From assembly GCA_903855705.1 (NCBI GenBank), contig CAINZT010000129.1, positions 1 to 64,000 of the forward strand: a stretch of DNA of 64,000 bases, in the 5' to 3' direction. Of this stretch, positions 9,482 to 19,687 are shown in pieces. Source of the DNA: an uncultured Synechococcus sp. GTDB taxonomy: Bacteria > Cyanobacteriota > Cyanobacteriia > PCC-6307 > Cyanobiaceae. The position numbers were made by a program, and so were the translations under genes. Under the pieces are notes generated by a model that ran no database searches, was not told the DNA's origin, and was given only the letters and a program-made list of their open reading frames with translations. Numbering within the stretch: the stretch's first letter is position 1; each line of letters starts with the position of its first letter.

Positions 9482-10690
9482 ATGACAACAACGCCCCCTG
9501 GCACGCCCACCGGCACCCAACCCCCGAGCGACCGACTCTGGCTGCGGTCGGAACTGATGGGGACCCAGGTGATCACCCGCGATACCGGCAGGCGCCTGGG
9601 CGTCGTCGGCGAAGTGGTGGTGGATATCGACCGGCGTGAGGTGGTGGCCCTAGGCCTGCGCGACAACCCCCTGACCCGCTTCCTGCCGGGCCTGCCCCGC
9701 TGGATGCCCCTGGAGAGCATCCGCCAAGTGGGCGATGTGATTTTGGTGGATTCGGCCGATTCCCTCTCGGAAGGCTTCAATCCAGATCGCTACAGCAAGG
9801 TGATTAATTGTCAGGTGATCACCGAATCGGGCGAAGTGCTGGGCCGGGTGTTGGGCTTCAGTTTTGACATCGAAACCGGCGATCTCACCACCTTGGTGCT
9901 CGGCGCCCTGGGCGTGCCCCTGCTGGGCGAAGGGGTGCTCAGCACCTGGGAACTGGCCGTCGAGGAGGTAGTCAGCAGTGGTCCCGATCGGATCATTGTC
10001 TATGAGGGCGCCGAGGAAAAGCTCAAGCAGCTCGGCACGGGCCTACTCGAAAAACTGGGCATCGGCGGGCCCGGTTGGGAGCAGGAGGAACGGGAGCGCT
10101 ATCGGCTCAACATGGTTCCGGTGGAAAACCAACTCGCCGCCGGCTTGCCCGCCGCCAGCGAGCAGCGCCGTATCCAACCCGCCACCAGCCGGGTGGTCGA
10201 GCCCGAGGCCGAATTCGATTACGTCGAAGTGGAGCGCCGCGCCCAGGAACCCTTGCGCCAGCGCCGCTACCTCGATGAGGAGGACGAGCGCTACGACCGC
10301 GATGGCTATGGCCGTAATCGGGGTGGTTCTGGAGAGTTTGGTTCTGAACGGTTTGGATCTGAGGTTGGTTCCGAACGGCTTGGCCCCGAACGGATGAGTG
10401 CGGAACGATTTGAAGCTGACACCGATGGCGCTCAACCGTGGGGGGCTGAACGAGCTGGCGGCGATCCCTATGCAGGGGAGCGCCCTGCCGCTCGCCAGCG
10501 CTTCGAGCCTGAGGCCTACGACCCAGGACCGATCGGGCGCGAGCCCCTAGAGCAAGAGCCCCCCTATCGCCCTGCGGCTCCCCTGCCCGAGCGCCGGTAT
10601 CGCCGATCGGAGGAACCCCTCGACGTCGAACCCCTCGACGATGGCGAGCCCCTGCCCAGGGGCCGCCGCGACCTGAATGATCCCTGGTGA
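9482..10690 (+). CDS. PRC-barrel domain protein
   Basis: tandem PRC-barrel-like segments (RSELMGTQVITRDTGRRLGVVGEVVVD; SKVINCQVITESGEVLGRVLGFSFD) and an Arg/Glu-rich disordered C-terminus; internal ATG at 9482 preferred. Confidence 0.85.
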   Translation: MTTTPPGTPTGTQPPSDRLWLRSELMGTQVITRDTGRRLGVVGEVVVDIDRREVVALGLRDNPLTRFLPGLPRWMPLESIRQVGDVILVDSADSLSEGFNPDRYSKVINCQVITESGEVLGRVLGFSFDIETGDLTTLVLGALGVPLLGEGVLSTWELAVEEVVSSGPDRIIVYEGAEEKLKQLGTGLLEKLGIGGPGWEQEERERYRLNMVPVENQLAAGLPAASEQRRIQPATSRVVEPEAEFDYVEVERRAQEPLRQRRYLDEEDERYDRDGYGRNRGGSGEFGSERFGSEVGSERLGPERMSAERFEADTDGAQPWGAERAGGDPYAGERPAARQRFEPEAYDPGPIGREPLEQEPPYRPAAPLPERRYRRSEEPLDVEPLDDGEPLPRGRRDLNDPW

Positions 10691-10754
10691 CCCCTGCTGA
10701 AGCGTGAAGTCTCGGGGCCTTAACCCTTAAGGCAGCAACGCCACCGGAGCCTGC

Positions 10755-11183
10755 TCAAGCCTCGGGATCAAACGACAGCGAAGCCGAATTGACGCAGTAA
10801 CGCAGGCCCGACGGTTGGGGCCCGTCGTTGAACACATGGCCAAGATGGGCATCGCAACTGGCGCACTTGATCTCAGTGCGCACCATGCCGTGGCTGCGGT
10901 CGGTAATGGTGGTAATGGCACCGGGATTGGCCCCTTCCCAGAAGCTGGGCCAACCGGAGCCCGATTCAAACTTGGTACCGGAGCTGAACAGCTCGGTGCC
11001 GCAGCAAACGCAGTTGTAGGTGCCCTTGGCCTTGTTATCCCAATAAATGCCGGTGAAGGCCCGCTCGGTGCCGCCCTGGCGGGCCACCTGGAACTGCTCG
11101 GGGGTCAGCCGCTCGCGCCAGTCTTGCTCCGTGAGGGGCTGCTCCTGGCCGTTGAGGGCGGCGGGACTGGTGGAATCGCTCAT
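10755..11183 (-). CDS. msrB: peptide-methionine (R)-S-oxide reductase
   Basis: [44 protein letters not shown] motifs. Confidence 0.96.
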   Translation of the reverse strand: MSDSTSPAALNGQEQPLTEQDWRERLTPEQFQVARQGGTERAFTGIYWDNKAKGTYNCVCCGTELFSSGTKFESGSGWPSFWEGANPGAITTITDRSHGMVRTEIKCASCDAHLGHVFNDGPQPSGLRYCVNSASLSFDPEA

Positions 11184-11216
11184 CGAGACCCTGGAGATTG
11201 CTTGCCTAGCAAAAGG

Positions 11217-12608
11217 TTAATCAGCCCGGTGGGGAGCTGGCGCGGCCGGCAGGGCTCCAGCACTAGGCCCAGGCTCGGGGCCAGGGGCAGGCTCGGATCC
11301 AGGGCCAGAACCAGCGGCCGGCAGCAGTTGGCGCACCAGGGCCGCCAGGGCCGCCACGGCCCCCGGCTGGCCCCGCAGGCTGCGCAGGTCTTCGCGCATT
11401 CCCTCTAGGCGCTGGGGCTGGTCCAGCCAGTCGGCTGCCTCCTGGGCAATGGCCGCCGGGGTGAGGCTGCCGACCCGCTCCGGCACCACCATGCGGCCCG
11501 CCGAGATGTTGGGCCAGGCCAAAAAGCCGTGGTTGCGCATCCGCCAGGCGGTCAGGGCCGCCCCCAGCAACCAGCGCAGCAGGGGCAGGCGGGCCAGGAT
11601 GCCGATTCCCCCGTCCCAGGCCTGCATCACTTGCAGGTGCTGGGTGGGCACCAGCACGATCATGGGCACACCCAGGGCGCCGAGCTCGGCGGTGTTGGCC
11701 CCCACCGTGGTCAGGGCCAGGGCGCACTGGCTCAGGGCCCCATGGGCCGGGTGGGTCTCCAGCAGCAGGATCTCGCTGCCGGCGGGGGTGCGCAGGCGCA
11801 GGCCGTGGGCATCGTCGAGCAGCTCGGGTTCACCACAGCTGTAGGAGCCAAACAGGGGATTGGCGGGGCTGGCATAGGCGAGCAGCTCGGCCACGGTGGT
11901 GGTCGGTGCCACGGGCAGCAGGAAGCGAACCTGGGGCCGCAGCCGCGCCAGCCGATCGGCGGTCTCCAACAGAAAGGGCATGCCCACCTGCAGCTTGGCC
12001 CGCTTCGAGCCGGGCATCAGGGCCACCCATTCGCCCGCCGGCAGGGGCATTTCCTGGCGGGCTGATTCGGAGAGGTCGGCCATCAGGTCGCCCACCACCG
12101 TGGCCCGATCGCGCCAGCGCCTGGGCAGGGCGTCCAGGGCCGTGGGGCCCATCGCCGCAATTGCATCGTTCCAGCGGGGCCAGCGGGCCACCCACTCGGC
12201 ATAGGTGAGATGGCGATAGCCCAGGCGCGCCGAGAGCAGCACGGTCCAGAACTGGTCGCCGCCGAGGAACACCACCACCCCCTGGCGCGGCCAGAAGCCA
12301 TAGCGCCGCGGCCAGAGCAACAGCCGCCAAAAGGAGCGGGCCGGCAGGATCCGGTTAAACAGGCCCATCCCTGCCGCCACCTGGTGTTCGCGGCCAGTGG
12401 CATTGGGGCAGGGCACCAAGACCAGATCCAGGGCACGATCGGCGTCTGGGTCAAGGGGCCGCAGGGCCAGCTCCCGGTGCAGGCGCAGGGCCAGGGGCCG
12501 CACCCAGGTGCTGAGTTCGCCAGGGCCGTTGCAAACCAGCACAACAGCGCCAGCGGCACGTGAACTGGGCCGGAAACCAGGGGGTTGAACCGGGGCTAAC
12601 TGGCTCAA
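11217..12608 (-). CDS. LpxB-related / glycosyltransferase-like conserved cyanobacterial protein
   Basis: CNGPGELSTWVRPL start, GPTALDALPRRWRDRATVVGDLMADL, VGANTAELGALGVPMIVLVPTQHL; resembles lipid-A-disaccharide synthase-related proteins. Confidence 0.65.
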   Translation of the reverse strand: MSQLAPVQPPGFRPSSRAAGAVVLVCNGPGELSTWVRPLALRLHRELALRPLDPDADRALDLVLVPCPNATGREHQVAAGMGLFNRILPARSFWRLLLWPRRYGFWPRQGVVVFLGGDQFWTVLLSARLGYRHLTYAEWVARWPRWNDAIAAMGPTALDALPRRWRDRATVVGDLMADLSESARQEMPLPAGEWVALMPGSKRAKLQVGMPFLLETADRLARLRPQVRFLLPVAPTTTVAELLAYASPANPLFGSYSCGEPELLDDAHGLRLRTPAGSEILLLETHPAHGALSQCALALTTVGANTAELGALGVPMIVLVPTQHLQVMQAWDGGIGILARLPLLRWLLGAALTAWRMRNHGFLAWPNISAGRMVVPERVGSLTPAAIAQEAADWLDQPQRLEGMREDLRSLRGQPGAVAALAALVRQLLPAAGSGPGSEPAPGPEPGPSAGALPAAPAPHRAD

Positions 12609-12628
12609 ACCTGGTTCTGGGAAAAGAA

Positions 12629-12710
12629 TGCGGATGGCGAGACTTGAACTCGCAAGACCGAAGTCACACGCCCCTCAAACGTGCGTGTCTACCAATTCCA
12701 CCACATCCGC
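12629..12710 (-). tRNA. tRNA-Leu(GAG)
   Basis: minus strand GCGGATGTGGTGGAATTGGTAGACACGCACGTTTGAGGGGCGTG...GAGTTCAAGTCTCGCCATCCGCA; cloverleaf with variable arm, anticodon loop TTGAGGG. Confidence 0.95.
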
Positions 12711-12846
12711 GTGGCTGGATCAGGGCTGAAGCCCCGCCAGCCAGCAATATACCCATCGACCTCCCCATGCCAGGGCGGGGGGTCCGGTGAGCACTGATAC
12801 AGTCCGCAACGGCCTGCGTCGCCGGATTGCGCCGGACTGCCACGGA

Positions 12847-14214
12847 ATGTCCATCGGCAAGCTGCTGATCGCCAACCGGGGCGAAATCGCCCTGCGCATC
12901 CTGCGCACCTGTCGCGAGTTGGGGATCCCCACCGTGGCCGTTTACAGCACGGTGGATCGCAACGCCCTGCACGTGCAACTGGCCGATGAAGCCGTCTGCG
13001 TGGGCGAAGCTCCCAGCAGCAAGAGCTATCTCAATATCCCCAACATCATTGCCGCTGCAACGTCTCGCGGCGCCGATGCGATCCACCCCGGCTACGGCTT
13101 CCTGGCCGAAAACGACCGCTTCGCCGAGATCTGCGCCGCCCACGGCATCACCTTTGTGGGCCCCTCGCCGGAAGCGATCCGGGCCATGGGCGACAAATCC
13201 ACCGCCAAGGCGACGATGCAGCGGGTCGGGGTGCCCACCATCCCCGGCAGCGCAGGCCTGCTCGAGAACCCAGCAGAGGCGGCCGCCCTGGCCGAGACCA
13301 TGGGCTACCCGGTGATGATCAAGGCCACCGCCGGTGGTGGCGGCCGTGGCATGCGCCTGGTGCCCTCCCGCGACCAACTCGACAACCTGTTCAAGGCCGC
13401 CCAGGGCGAGGCCGAGGCGGCCTTTGGCAACCCTGGCCTCTACATGGAGAAATTCATCGACCGGCCGCGCCACGTTGAGGTGCAGGTGCTGGCCGATCGC
13501 CACGGCAATGTGGTGCACCTGGGCGAACGGGATTGCTCGATCCAGCGCCGTCACCAGAAGCTGCTCGAGGAGGCCCCCAGCAGTGCCATCGATCCCGAAC
13601 TGCGCCGTCGCATGGGCGATGCCGCCGTGGCGGCCGCCCGCACGATCAACTACGAAGGCGCTGGCACGGTTGAGTTCCTGGTGGATCGCAGCGGCAGCTT
13701 CTATTTCATGGAGATGAACACCCGCATCCAGGTGGAGCATCCGGTCACGGAGATGGTGACCGGCATCGACTTGATCGCCGAGCAGTTGCGGATCGCCGGC
13801 GGCGAGCCGATCAGCGTCACCCAGGACCAGGTCAAGCTCTGTGGCCACGCCATCGAGGTGCGCATCAACGCCGAGGATCCCCGCCAAAACTTCCGGCCTG
13901 CCCCCGGCAAGATCACCGGCTGGCTGCCTCCCGGCGGCCCGGGCGTGCGCTTCGACAGCCACGTGTACACGGGCTACGAGATCCCGCCCTTCTACGACTC
14001 CCTGATCGGCAAGCTGATCGTGTGGGGAGTGGACCGGGACCACGCCCTGCGGCGCCTGCGCCGGGCCCTCTCCGAGTGCGCCGTGACCGGCATTCCCACC
14101 ACGATCGAATTCCACCTGGCCCTTCTCGATCGGCCCGAGTTCCAGCGCGGCGATGTCCACACCAAATTTGTTGAGCAGGAGATGCTGCACCAAATCGGCG
14201 GTGGCCCCAAGTAG
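12847..14214 (+). CDS. accC: acetyl-CoA carboxylase biotin carboxylase subunit
   Basis: [27 protein letters not shown]..., [40 protein letters not shown]. Confidence 0.97.
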   Translation: MSIGKLLIANRGEIALRILRTCRELGIPTVAVYSTVDRNALHVQLADEAVCVGEAPSSKSYLNIPNIIAAATSRGADAIHPGYGFLAENDRFAEICAAHGITFVGPSPEAIRAMGDKSTAKATMQRVGVPTIPGSAGLLENPAEAAALAETMGYPVMIKATAGGGGRGMRLVPSRDQLDNLFKAAQGEAEAAFGNPGLYMEKFIDRPRHVEVQVLADRHGNVVHLGERDCSIQRRHQKLLEEAPSSAIDPELRRRMGDAAVAAARTINYEGAGTVEFLVDRSGSFYFMEMNTRIQVEHPVTEMVTGIDLIAEQLRIAGGEPISVTQDQVKLCGHAIEVRINAEDPRQNFRPAPGKITGWLPPGGPGVRFDSHVYTGYEIPPFYDSLIGKLIVWGVDRDHALRRLRRALSECAVTGIPTTIEFHLALLDRPEFQRGDVHTKFVEQEMLHQIGGGPK

Positions 14215-14255
14215 GCAGCGCCAGGCAAGAGCCCCCGGCCTGACAACGGGACCGC

Positions 14256-14672
14256 TCAGCCAGCGGCGGCGACCAGGCCCTGGGCCCGCAGGGCGATCAG
14301 GCTGAGCACGCCCTGCTGGCCCACGAGTAATTCGCGCACCAGGCTGATCAGGCCCACCCAGATCACCGGGGTGACATCGACTCCTCCGATCGGCTGGATC
14401 AGGCGGCGGCTGGCGGCCAGCAGCGGCTCGGTGGGGATCGCCACCAGCCGCATCACCCCCTTGCCCAGGTCCACCTGGGGGTACCAGGTGAGCACGATCC
14501 GAAACAGAAACAGCAGGGTCCAGGCGGCCAGGGCCAGGCCCAACAGCAGGTTGAACCCGGGCAGGACAGCGGCGATGGTGGCCCCAGCCGAGGCCGGCAG
14601 GGCCAGGGTCGCCAGCAGGTCAGCGCTTGGGCCCGGCAAGGGGGCAGGCCATGGCACCGGAATCCCCGTCAC
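14256..14672 (-). CDS. YggT family membrane protein
   Basis: [15 protein letters not shown]...[25 protein letters not shown]. Confidence 0.88.
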   Translation of the reverse strand: MTGIPVPWPAPLPGPSADLLATLALPASAGATIAAVLPGFNLLLGLALAAWTLLFLFRIVLTWYPQVDLGKGVMRLVAIPTEPLLAASRRLIQPIGGVDVTPVIWVGLISLVRELLVGQQGVLSLIALRAQGLVAAAG

Positions 14673-14749
14673 AAAGCTCTAAGCAGCAGGGGTTCGATCG
14701 TAGGGATTCGCCATCACTGCCTAGGATCCCAGCCGGATCCACCGGTGCC

Positions 14750-14872
14750 ATGACCCCATCCCTTGCGAACTTCCTCAGCAGCCTCGCCTACGGGGCCGTG
14801 ATCGTGGTCGTTCCCATCACGATCGCCCTGGTCCTGATTAGCCAGAACGACCGGCTCGACCGTCGCCTCTGA
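14750..14872 (+). CDS. psbX: photosystem II protein PsbX
   Basis: 40-aa [40 protein letters not shown]. Confidence 0.93.
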   Translation: MTPSLANFLSSLAYGAVIVVVPITIALVLISQNDRLDRRL

Positions 14873-15009
14873 GTCCAGGCGAGGCGCTGAACACCGGCGG
14901 CCCCTTGGCGCCGCCCTAGACTTTGCCCAAACTGGTGTCCCCGGATCATCGCCTCTGCGCGCTGATTCGGGGCCTTGTCATTCAGCGTTGCGACTGAGGG
15001 GTCGAAGCC

Positions 15010-16194
15010 GTGGTTAATGCCAGCCTTAATTGGGCCAGCATCGTCGGCATCGTGCTGGCGGTTGGGGGTGCGTTCCTCTACTTCATGAGGAGCTTCAAGC
15101 CCGCCCTGGCCCGCGATTACGACGTTTTTTTTGCCGCGGTCGGCCTCCTCTGTGGCGGCATCCTGTTTTTCCAGGGCTGGCGTCTCGATCCGATCCTGCA
15201 GTTCGGCCAGTTCCTGCTCGCCGGCACCACCGTTTTCTTCGCCTACGAAAGCGTGCGCCTGCGGGGGATTACCACCGAGCAGGCTCGCCGCTCCTCCTTT
15301 ATCGATGACGATGACGGTCCTCCGGCCGGACCGCGCATCGGCGGCCGTGACGCCTGGGGCAACGATCTCGACCGCTTTGACGAACCGGAACCGCTGCGGC
15401 GCCGGATTCGTTCCCGCCAGGGCTCCGATGAACCCTCCGACGAGGAGGACTTTTACCGGCCCCGGACCAGCCCCAGGACCGCCATTCCGGAGCGGGCGGT
15501 GTCCCGCAGTGGCCGTGGATCGGCCCCAGACGACTGGAATCAGAGCCCGGGCCCGGCTGGCCCCCGGGACCTTCCGCCCCGCACCGGTCGCTACGGCCCT
15601 GACGGGCCTGGGGGCGACAGTTATGGCAATGGTCCAGGTCCAAGGGCCTCGGCCTATGGCAGCTCCGGCCCTAGCGCAGCGGCCGATGGCGCCGCTGGCT
15701 TCGGGGCCCGCCGCCGCGACAAAGACGACGGCCGGCGCGGCAGTCGCCCCAGTGCCACCACCTCCCCCGACGACATGCCCCGCTCGGGCCGCCGGCCTGG
15801 CAGCGGCCCGATCCAGCCCCCGGCCTCAGCGCCCCTCGGCAGCCGCGGCGCGGTTCCCCAGGGATCACCGATTTCCGGGGCCAGCGCCTACGGCTCCCGA
15901 TCCGGAGCAGGCATGGAGCCTGGGCTGGGCAATCGTCCCGGCCCCCAAGGCGCTGCCCCCCGATCCAACCAGCCCCCGCTTGGCCGCAGCGGCAGCCCCC
16001 GTCCGGCGGCAGCGCCGATGAGCGATGCCGAGTTCCGGCCCCTGCGCCCCGACTCAGGCCCAGCCAGCCCTGCTGCGGAGCGCCCAACGGGTCGCATCCA
16101 GGGCCCTGGCGCCGAGTCCGGCCCTGGCCGCAGGGATGGGTCAGCGCCCTCGACCAGCCCCGGACGGGATAACAGCTCCAGGTTTGACGACTGA
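15010..16194 (+). CDS. Ycf66 family protein with long disordered C-terminus
   Basis: MVNASLNWASIVGIVLAVGGAFLYFMRSFKPALARDYDVFFAAVGLLCGGILFFQGWRLDPILQFGQFLLAG... (Ycf66), then a Pro/Gly/Ser/Arg-rich tail. Confidence 0.88.
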   Translation: MVNASLNWASIVGIVLAVGGAFLYFMRSFKPALARDYDVFFAAVGLLCGGILFFQGWRLDPILQFGQFLLAGTTVFFAYESVRLRGITTEQARRSSFIDDDDGPPAGPRIGGRDAWGNDLDRFDEPEPLRRRIRSRQGSDEPSDEEDFYRPRTSPRTAIPERAVSRSGRGSAPDDWNQSPGPAGPRDLPPRTGRYGPDGPGGDSYGNGPGPRASAYGSSGPSAAADGAAGFGARRRDKDDGRRGSRPSATTSPDDMPRSGRRPGSGPIQPPASAPLGSRGAVPQGSPISGASAYGSRSGAGMEPGLGNRPGPQGAAPRSNQPPLGRSGSPRPAAAPMSDAEFRPLRPDSGPASPAAERPTGRIQGPGAESGPGRRDGSAPSTSPGRDNSSRFDD

Positions 16195-16779
16195 GTGCGC
16201 AGCCCGGGTCCCTGCCTTCTGGTCCCCTTTTGGCTGGGCCCGTCCTTCCTTGGCCTGTTGCTTCTGGTTCAGGCCTGCTCCCTGCCCTGGGGAATTCGGC
16301 GCCAACCCAGCCCCAGGGGTTCCCTCGGCCTGGGGGCTGAAAGCCGCCAGGAGCCAGGCCTCAGCGGTGATGGCCATCTCCTGGCCAGCTTGATGCTGCG
16401 CTCCGGCCGCAGCACGGTGGTGCTGCAGGACCGTCGCTCCGGTCAGGTGTTGCCGCTGCCCTTGCTGCGCGGCCAGCAACCCCACAGCTCCCCCTCCCTC
16501 AGCTGGAATGGCCGCTATTTGGCCCTGCTGGTCTGGCGGGGCGGCCGGCGCCAGGTGGTGATCAATGACCGGGCCACCAACCGGCTCCTGCCCCTGCCCC
16601 TGCGGGGCGATCGGGACCCCCAACGGCTCAGCCTCGCCCCCGATGGCCGCCATCTCGCCGTGCAGCTGGTGGACGGCGGCCAGAGCCGGGTGGAGGTCTT
16701 CGACCTAGGGGAGTGGCTGGAGCCCGATCCGGTTCCAGGCTCGCTGTTGCAGGGCCCACCCTCGGGATCGCGTTCATGA
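16195..16779 (+). CDS. TolB-like beta-propeller lipoprotein (first of a tandem pair)
   Basis: GTG start abutting the ycf66 stop; lipobox LVQAC; LSGDGHLLAS / LSWNGRYLALL / LAPDGRHLAV TolB-type repeats. Confidence 0.6.
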   Translation: MRSPGPCLLVPFWLGPSFLGLLLLVQACSLPWGIRRQPSPRGSLGLGAESRQEPGLSGDGHLLASLMLRSGRSTVVLQDRRSGQVLPLPLLRGQQPHSSPSLSWNGRYLALLVWRGGRRQVVINDRATNRLLPLPLRGDRDPQRLSLAPDGRHLAVQLVDGGQSRVEVFDLGEWLEPDPVPGSLLQGPPSGSRS

Positions 16780-17288
16780 GCGGCGCTGGCCAGGGGAGTC
16801 GATGGGCCTTGGCACCGGCGCCCGGGCTTGCGCTGGTGCTATGCCTGCTGCTGGGGGGCTGCCTGGACAACGGCGTCCGCCCGCTGATGGGCCTGAATCT
16901 GCAGTTGGCCCATAGCGCCGTGAACCGGGATCCGGCCCTGAGCAGCGACTGGCTAGCGGTGATCGGCGGTCGGGAGGGCCGCGAGCAGGTGCGGCTGGTG
17001 CGCCTCAGCCAGGGGGGGCCCGTGCCCCTACCGGGGCTGAACCGGCCCGATGCCCGGCCCGTGGGCGTGGCGGTAGACCAATGGGGCGAACGGCTGGCCC
17101 TGATCCGGGAGCTGGAGGGCCGCAGCGAGCTGGTGCTCTACCGCCGCTCCCTGCAGAGCCTGCAGCTCATCCCGATCGAACCGGCGGGGGTGCCCCATCG
17201 GCTGGCCCTGAGTGCCGACGGCCGGGTGTTGGCCGTGGAGGTGGGCCGGGGCGGACTCAGCCAGGTGGATTTGCTCGAGTTGCCCTGA
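16776..17288 (+). CDS. TolB-like beta-propeller lipoprotein (second of a tandem pair)
   Basis: ATGA overlap with the preceding gene; lipobox LLLGGC; ALSADGRVLAVEVGRGG repeat. Confidence 0.6.
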   Translation: MSGAGQGSRWALAPAPGLALVLCLLLGGCLDNGVRPLMGLNLQLAHSAVNRDPALSSDWLAVIGGREGREQVRLVRLSQGGPVPLPGLNRPDARPVGVAVDQWGERLALIRELEGRSELVLYRRSLQSLQLIPIEPAGVPHRLALSADGRVLAVEVGRGGLSQVDLLELP

Positions 17289-17350
17289 GCCCCCGGAAGC
17301 ACCCAAGCCAGACACCGCTCCCTTGACCAAGCAGGGACGATCCGTGGCCC

Positions 17351-17596
17351 CTAGGACACCAGGCCTGCCCAATGCAGGAAGGTTTCACCGCTAAGGGCCT
17401 CAATGATCAAGATCGCCGCGAACCCGACCATGGCAAAGCGCCCATTGATGCGCTCGGCGTAGCCACTCCAACCGAAGCTGGGCACATCCAGGGTGGTGGC
17501 GCTGGTGGCTGGCGGTTCTGGCTTAGCAGTGTCTGCGTGGGGCGCCCCTGGCTGGGGCGCTTCGGTGTTGACGGCGTCAGGTTGGGGGCTGGCCAT
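17351..17596 (-). CDS. hli: high light inducible protein (chlorophyll a/b-binding family)
   Basis: FGWSGYAERINGRFAMVGFAAILIIEALSGETFLHWAGL. Confidence 0.93.
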   Translation of the reverse strand: MASPQPDAVNTEAPQPGAPHADTAKPEPPATSATTLDVPSFGWSGYAERINGRFAMVGFAAILIIEALSGETFLHWAGLVS

Positions 17597-17601
17597 GGCT
17601 C

Positions 17602-19620
17602 TCAGGCTCCGGTGTTGAAGTCATAGCTGGTGGCAGGAATCAGCTTCCAGCCGCCCTGGCCATCGAGTTCCAGCACGGTGTCGTGGAAGCCGCGCAGGGT
17701 GGGACGGTGACCGACGCTGACGAAGGCCATCTCCCGTTGGGCCAGCAGGTTGTAGAGGTGTTTCTCGGTGGCCACATCGAGGGCGCTGGTGGCCTCATCG
17801 AGCACCACAAATCTTGGCGAATTCAGCAGCAGGCGGGCAAAGGCCAGGCGTTGCTGTTCTCCGAGGGAAAGCAGCCGGGGCCAATCCTGCTTGATGTCGA
17901 GGTCGGGATAGCGGTGCACCAATTCGGGCAATCTCACTTCTTCGAGCACATGGCGCAGCTGGCCATCACTGAAGAGCTCTGTGCTCTGGGGATAGCAGAG
18001 CTGCTCCCGCAGGCTGCCAAGCAGCATGTAGGGCTTCTGGGGAATGAACATCAGCTCGCCCACGGGTGGCCGGTGCACCCGGCCGGCGCCGGCGGGCCAG
18101 AGGCCACTGACCAGGCGCAGGAAGGAGGTTTTGCCGCAGCCGGAGGGACCGACCACCAGCAGGCGCTGGCTGGGGGCCACCTCCAGGCTGAGGTCGTGGA
18201 TCAGCCGGCGGCTGCTGCGCGGCGGGATCAGATCCACATGGCTCACGAGGATCGAATCGGGCGATGAATCGCCTAAGGCCGCTTCCGAGGACAGGGCGGG
18301 CTGGCCCTTCTCGGCGATCGACTGGGCCAAAATCTCGCTGCTGATCGATTCCACCTTGCCCTGGAATCCCTCCAGACGGCTGATCGAAGCGGAGAAGGCC
18401 GCCAGGCGATCAATATTGTTGACAATATAGCTAACCGAGAACAATACCTGGGAAAAAGCTATACTGGCCTGTCCAAACACGCCAAAATCAACCTGCTTGG
18501 CAAAGTAGATCGGGGCAATCACCAACCAGGGCAAGAAGCGCGAGAAATAATCGTAGGAGCGCTGGATAACCTCAATCAATGCCTCCCAGATAATCAGCTT
18601 GTTGTAGTTCTGAATCACGCCGCCAAGGCGCCTTGTGCCCTCCTTCTGCTCCTGTTGCTCGCCGCGGTAGAAGGCAATCGACTCGGCGTTATCACGGATG
18701 TGCACCAGGCCGTAGCGAAAATCCGCCTCAAGCTTCAGCTGCTGGTAATTGAGATTAACCAGTTTGCGGCTGGCAAAAATGATCAAGCTAGTGCCCACAA
18801 CCGAATAGGCCAATAGCCAGAGAGCCAAGGTTGCGTTGATACTCCAAAGCACAATAATGAAGCTGAAAAAAGTAAGGAGCGCCGCGATTATTTCAACAGT
18901 AACGCTCAGGCTCGTGGCCGTAAAGCTTGCCGCATCCTGGGAGATTCGCTGGTCGGGGTTATCGATTTCCTCAACGCTTTCATCATTGGGATTAAGAACG
19001 TAATAGGCACGATTTGTCAGATAACGCCCCAACATTCTTTCGCTTAACCACTCGCGCCACATCAACCCCAGCTTGGGGATTAGGTAACTCTGTAGGGCCC
19101 TTATCGGCAAGGCCAGGACCAGGCAAAAGGCGTAGACCGCAACGATCTTCCAGAAGTCCTCGGCCTTATAGGCAACCAGGGCATTCTCGATGTTCCGGGC
19201 GACAAAACTGATGCCCACATTGATGCCATTGATCACCAGGATCAGCAGGGTGATCACCCCCAGCAACAGCCAGGGCAACCAGCGTCCCTGGCGCAATTTG
19301 GCGCGCAAGGCCCAGAAACAGGCCAACCCGGCGCCAAAGAGCACCATCACAACCTTGCCCCAGGGCCCCGCCCAGATCGACGCCACCTGTTCGCGCACCC
19401 CTGGCACGAAACGATGCTGCAACTCCGGGATCCAGGCGCTGCTGGCTGCGATTGCTGCGGTCAGCAGCAGCAGGGTTAGGCCCACCACCACGGCAATCAG
19501 CGCCACCACCAACACCAGGAACTGGCCGGAGCTGGCGCCGTTGTCCAACGGCAGGAAGTAGGGCTGGGCCAGGCGCTGCAGCTTGCCGAGCTGGCTGCGG
19601 AAGGCCTTCAGGGGACTCAT
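17602..19620 (-). CDS. ABC transporter, fused permease/ATPase (SbmA/BacA or ABCD-like)
   Basis: N-terminal TM region (LWSINATLALWLLAYSVVGTSLI), Walker A VGPSGCGKTSFLR, LSLGEQQRLAFARLLLNSPRFVVLDEATSALD; start at MSPLKAFRSQ preferred. Confidence 0.92.
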   Translation of the reverse strand: MSPLKAFRSQLGKLQRLAQPYFLPLDNGASSGQFLVLVVALIAVVVGLTLLLLTAAIAASSAWIPELQHRFVPGVREQVASIWAGPWGKVVMVLFGAGLACFWALRAKLRQGRWLPWLLLGVITLLILVINGINVGISFVARNIENALVAYKAEDFWKIVAVYAFCLVLALPIRALQSYLIPKLGLMWREWLSERMLGRYLTNRAYYVLNPNDESVEEIDNPDQRISQDAASFTATSLSVTVEIIAALLTFFSFIIVLWSINATLALWLLAYSVVGTSLIIFASRKLVNLNYQQLKLEADFRYGLVHIRDNAESIAFYRGEQQEQKEGTRRLGGVIQNYNKLIIWEALIEVIQRSYDYFSRFLPWLVIAPIYFAKQVDFGVFGQASIAFSQVLFSVSYIVNNIDRLAAFSASISRLEGFQGKVESISSEILAQSIAEKGQPALSSEAALGDSSPDSILVSHVDLIPPRSSRRLIHDLSLEVAPSQRLLVVGPSGCGKTSFLRLVSGLWPAGAGRVHRPPVGELMFIPQKPYMLLGSLREQLCYPQSTELFSDGQLRHVLEEVRLPELVHRYPDLDIKQDWPRLLSLGEQQRLAFARLLLNSPRFVVLDEATSALDVATEKHLYNLLAQREMAFVSVGHRPTLRGFHDTVLELDGQGGWKLIPATSYDFNTGA

Positions 19621-19687
19621 GACGACACTCAAGTGGGGCCATTCTCGCCGCTGGGGCGCCCGGGGCGCTGGCTGGCCGAGGGATCGC

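Noticed and set aside
12664-14193. 509-aa minus-strand ORF
   Set aside because: Antisense shadow of accC, which has full biotin carboxylase motifs; also runs through tRNA-Leu
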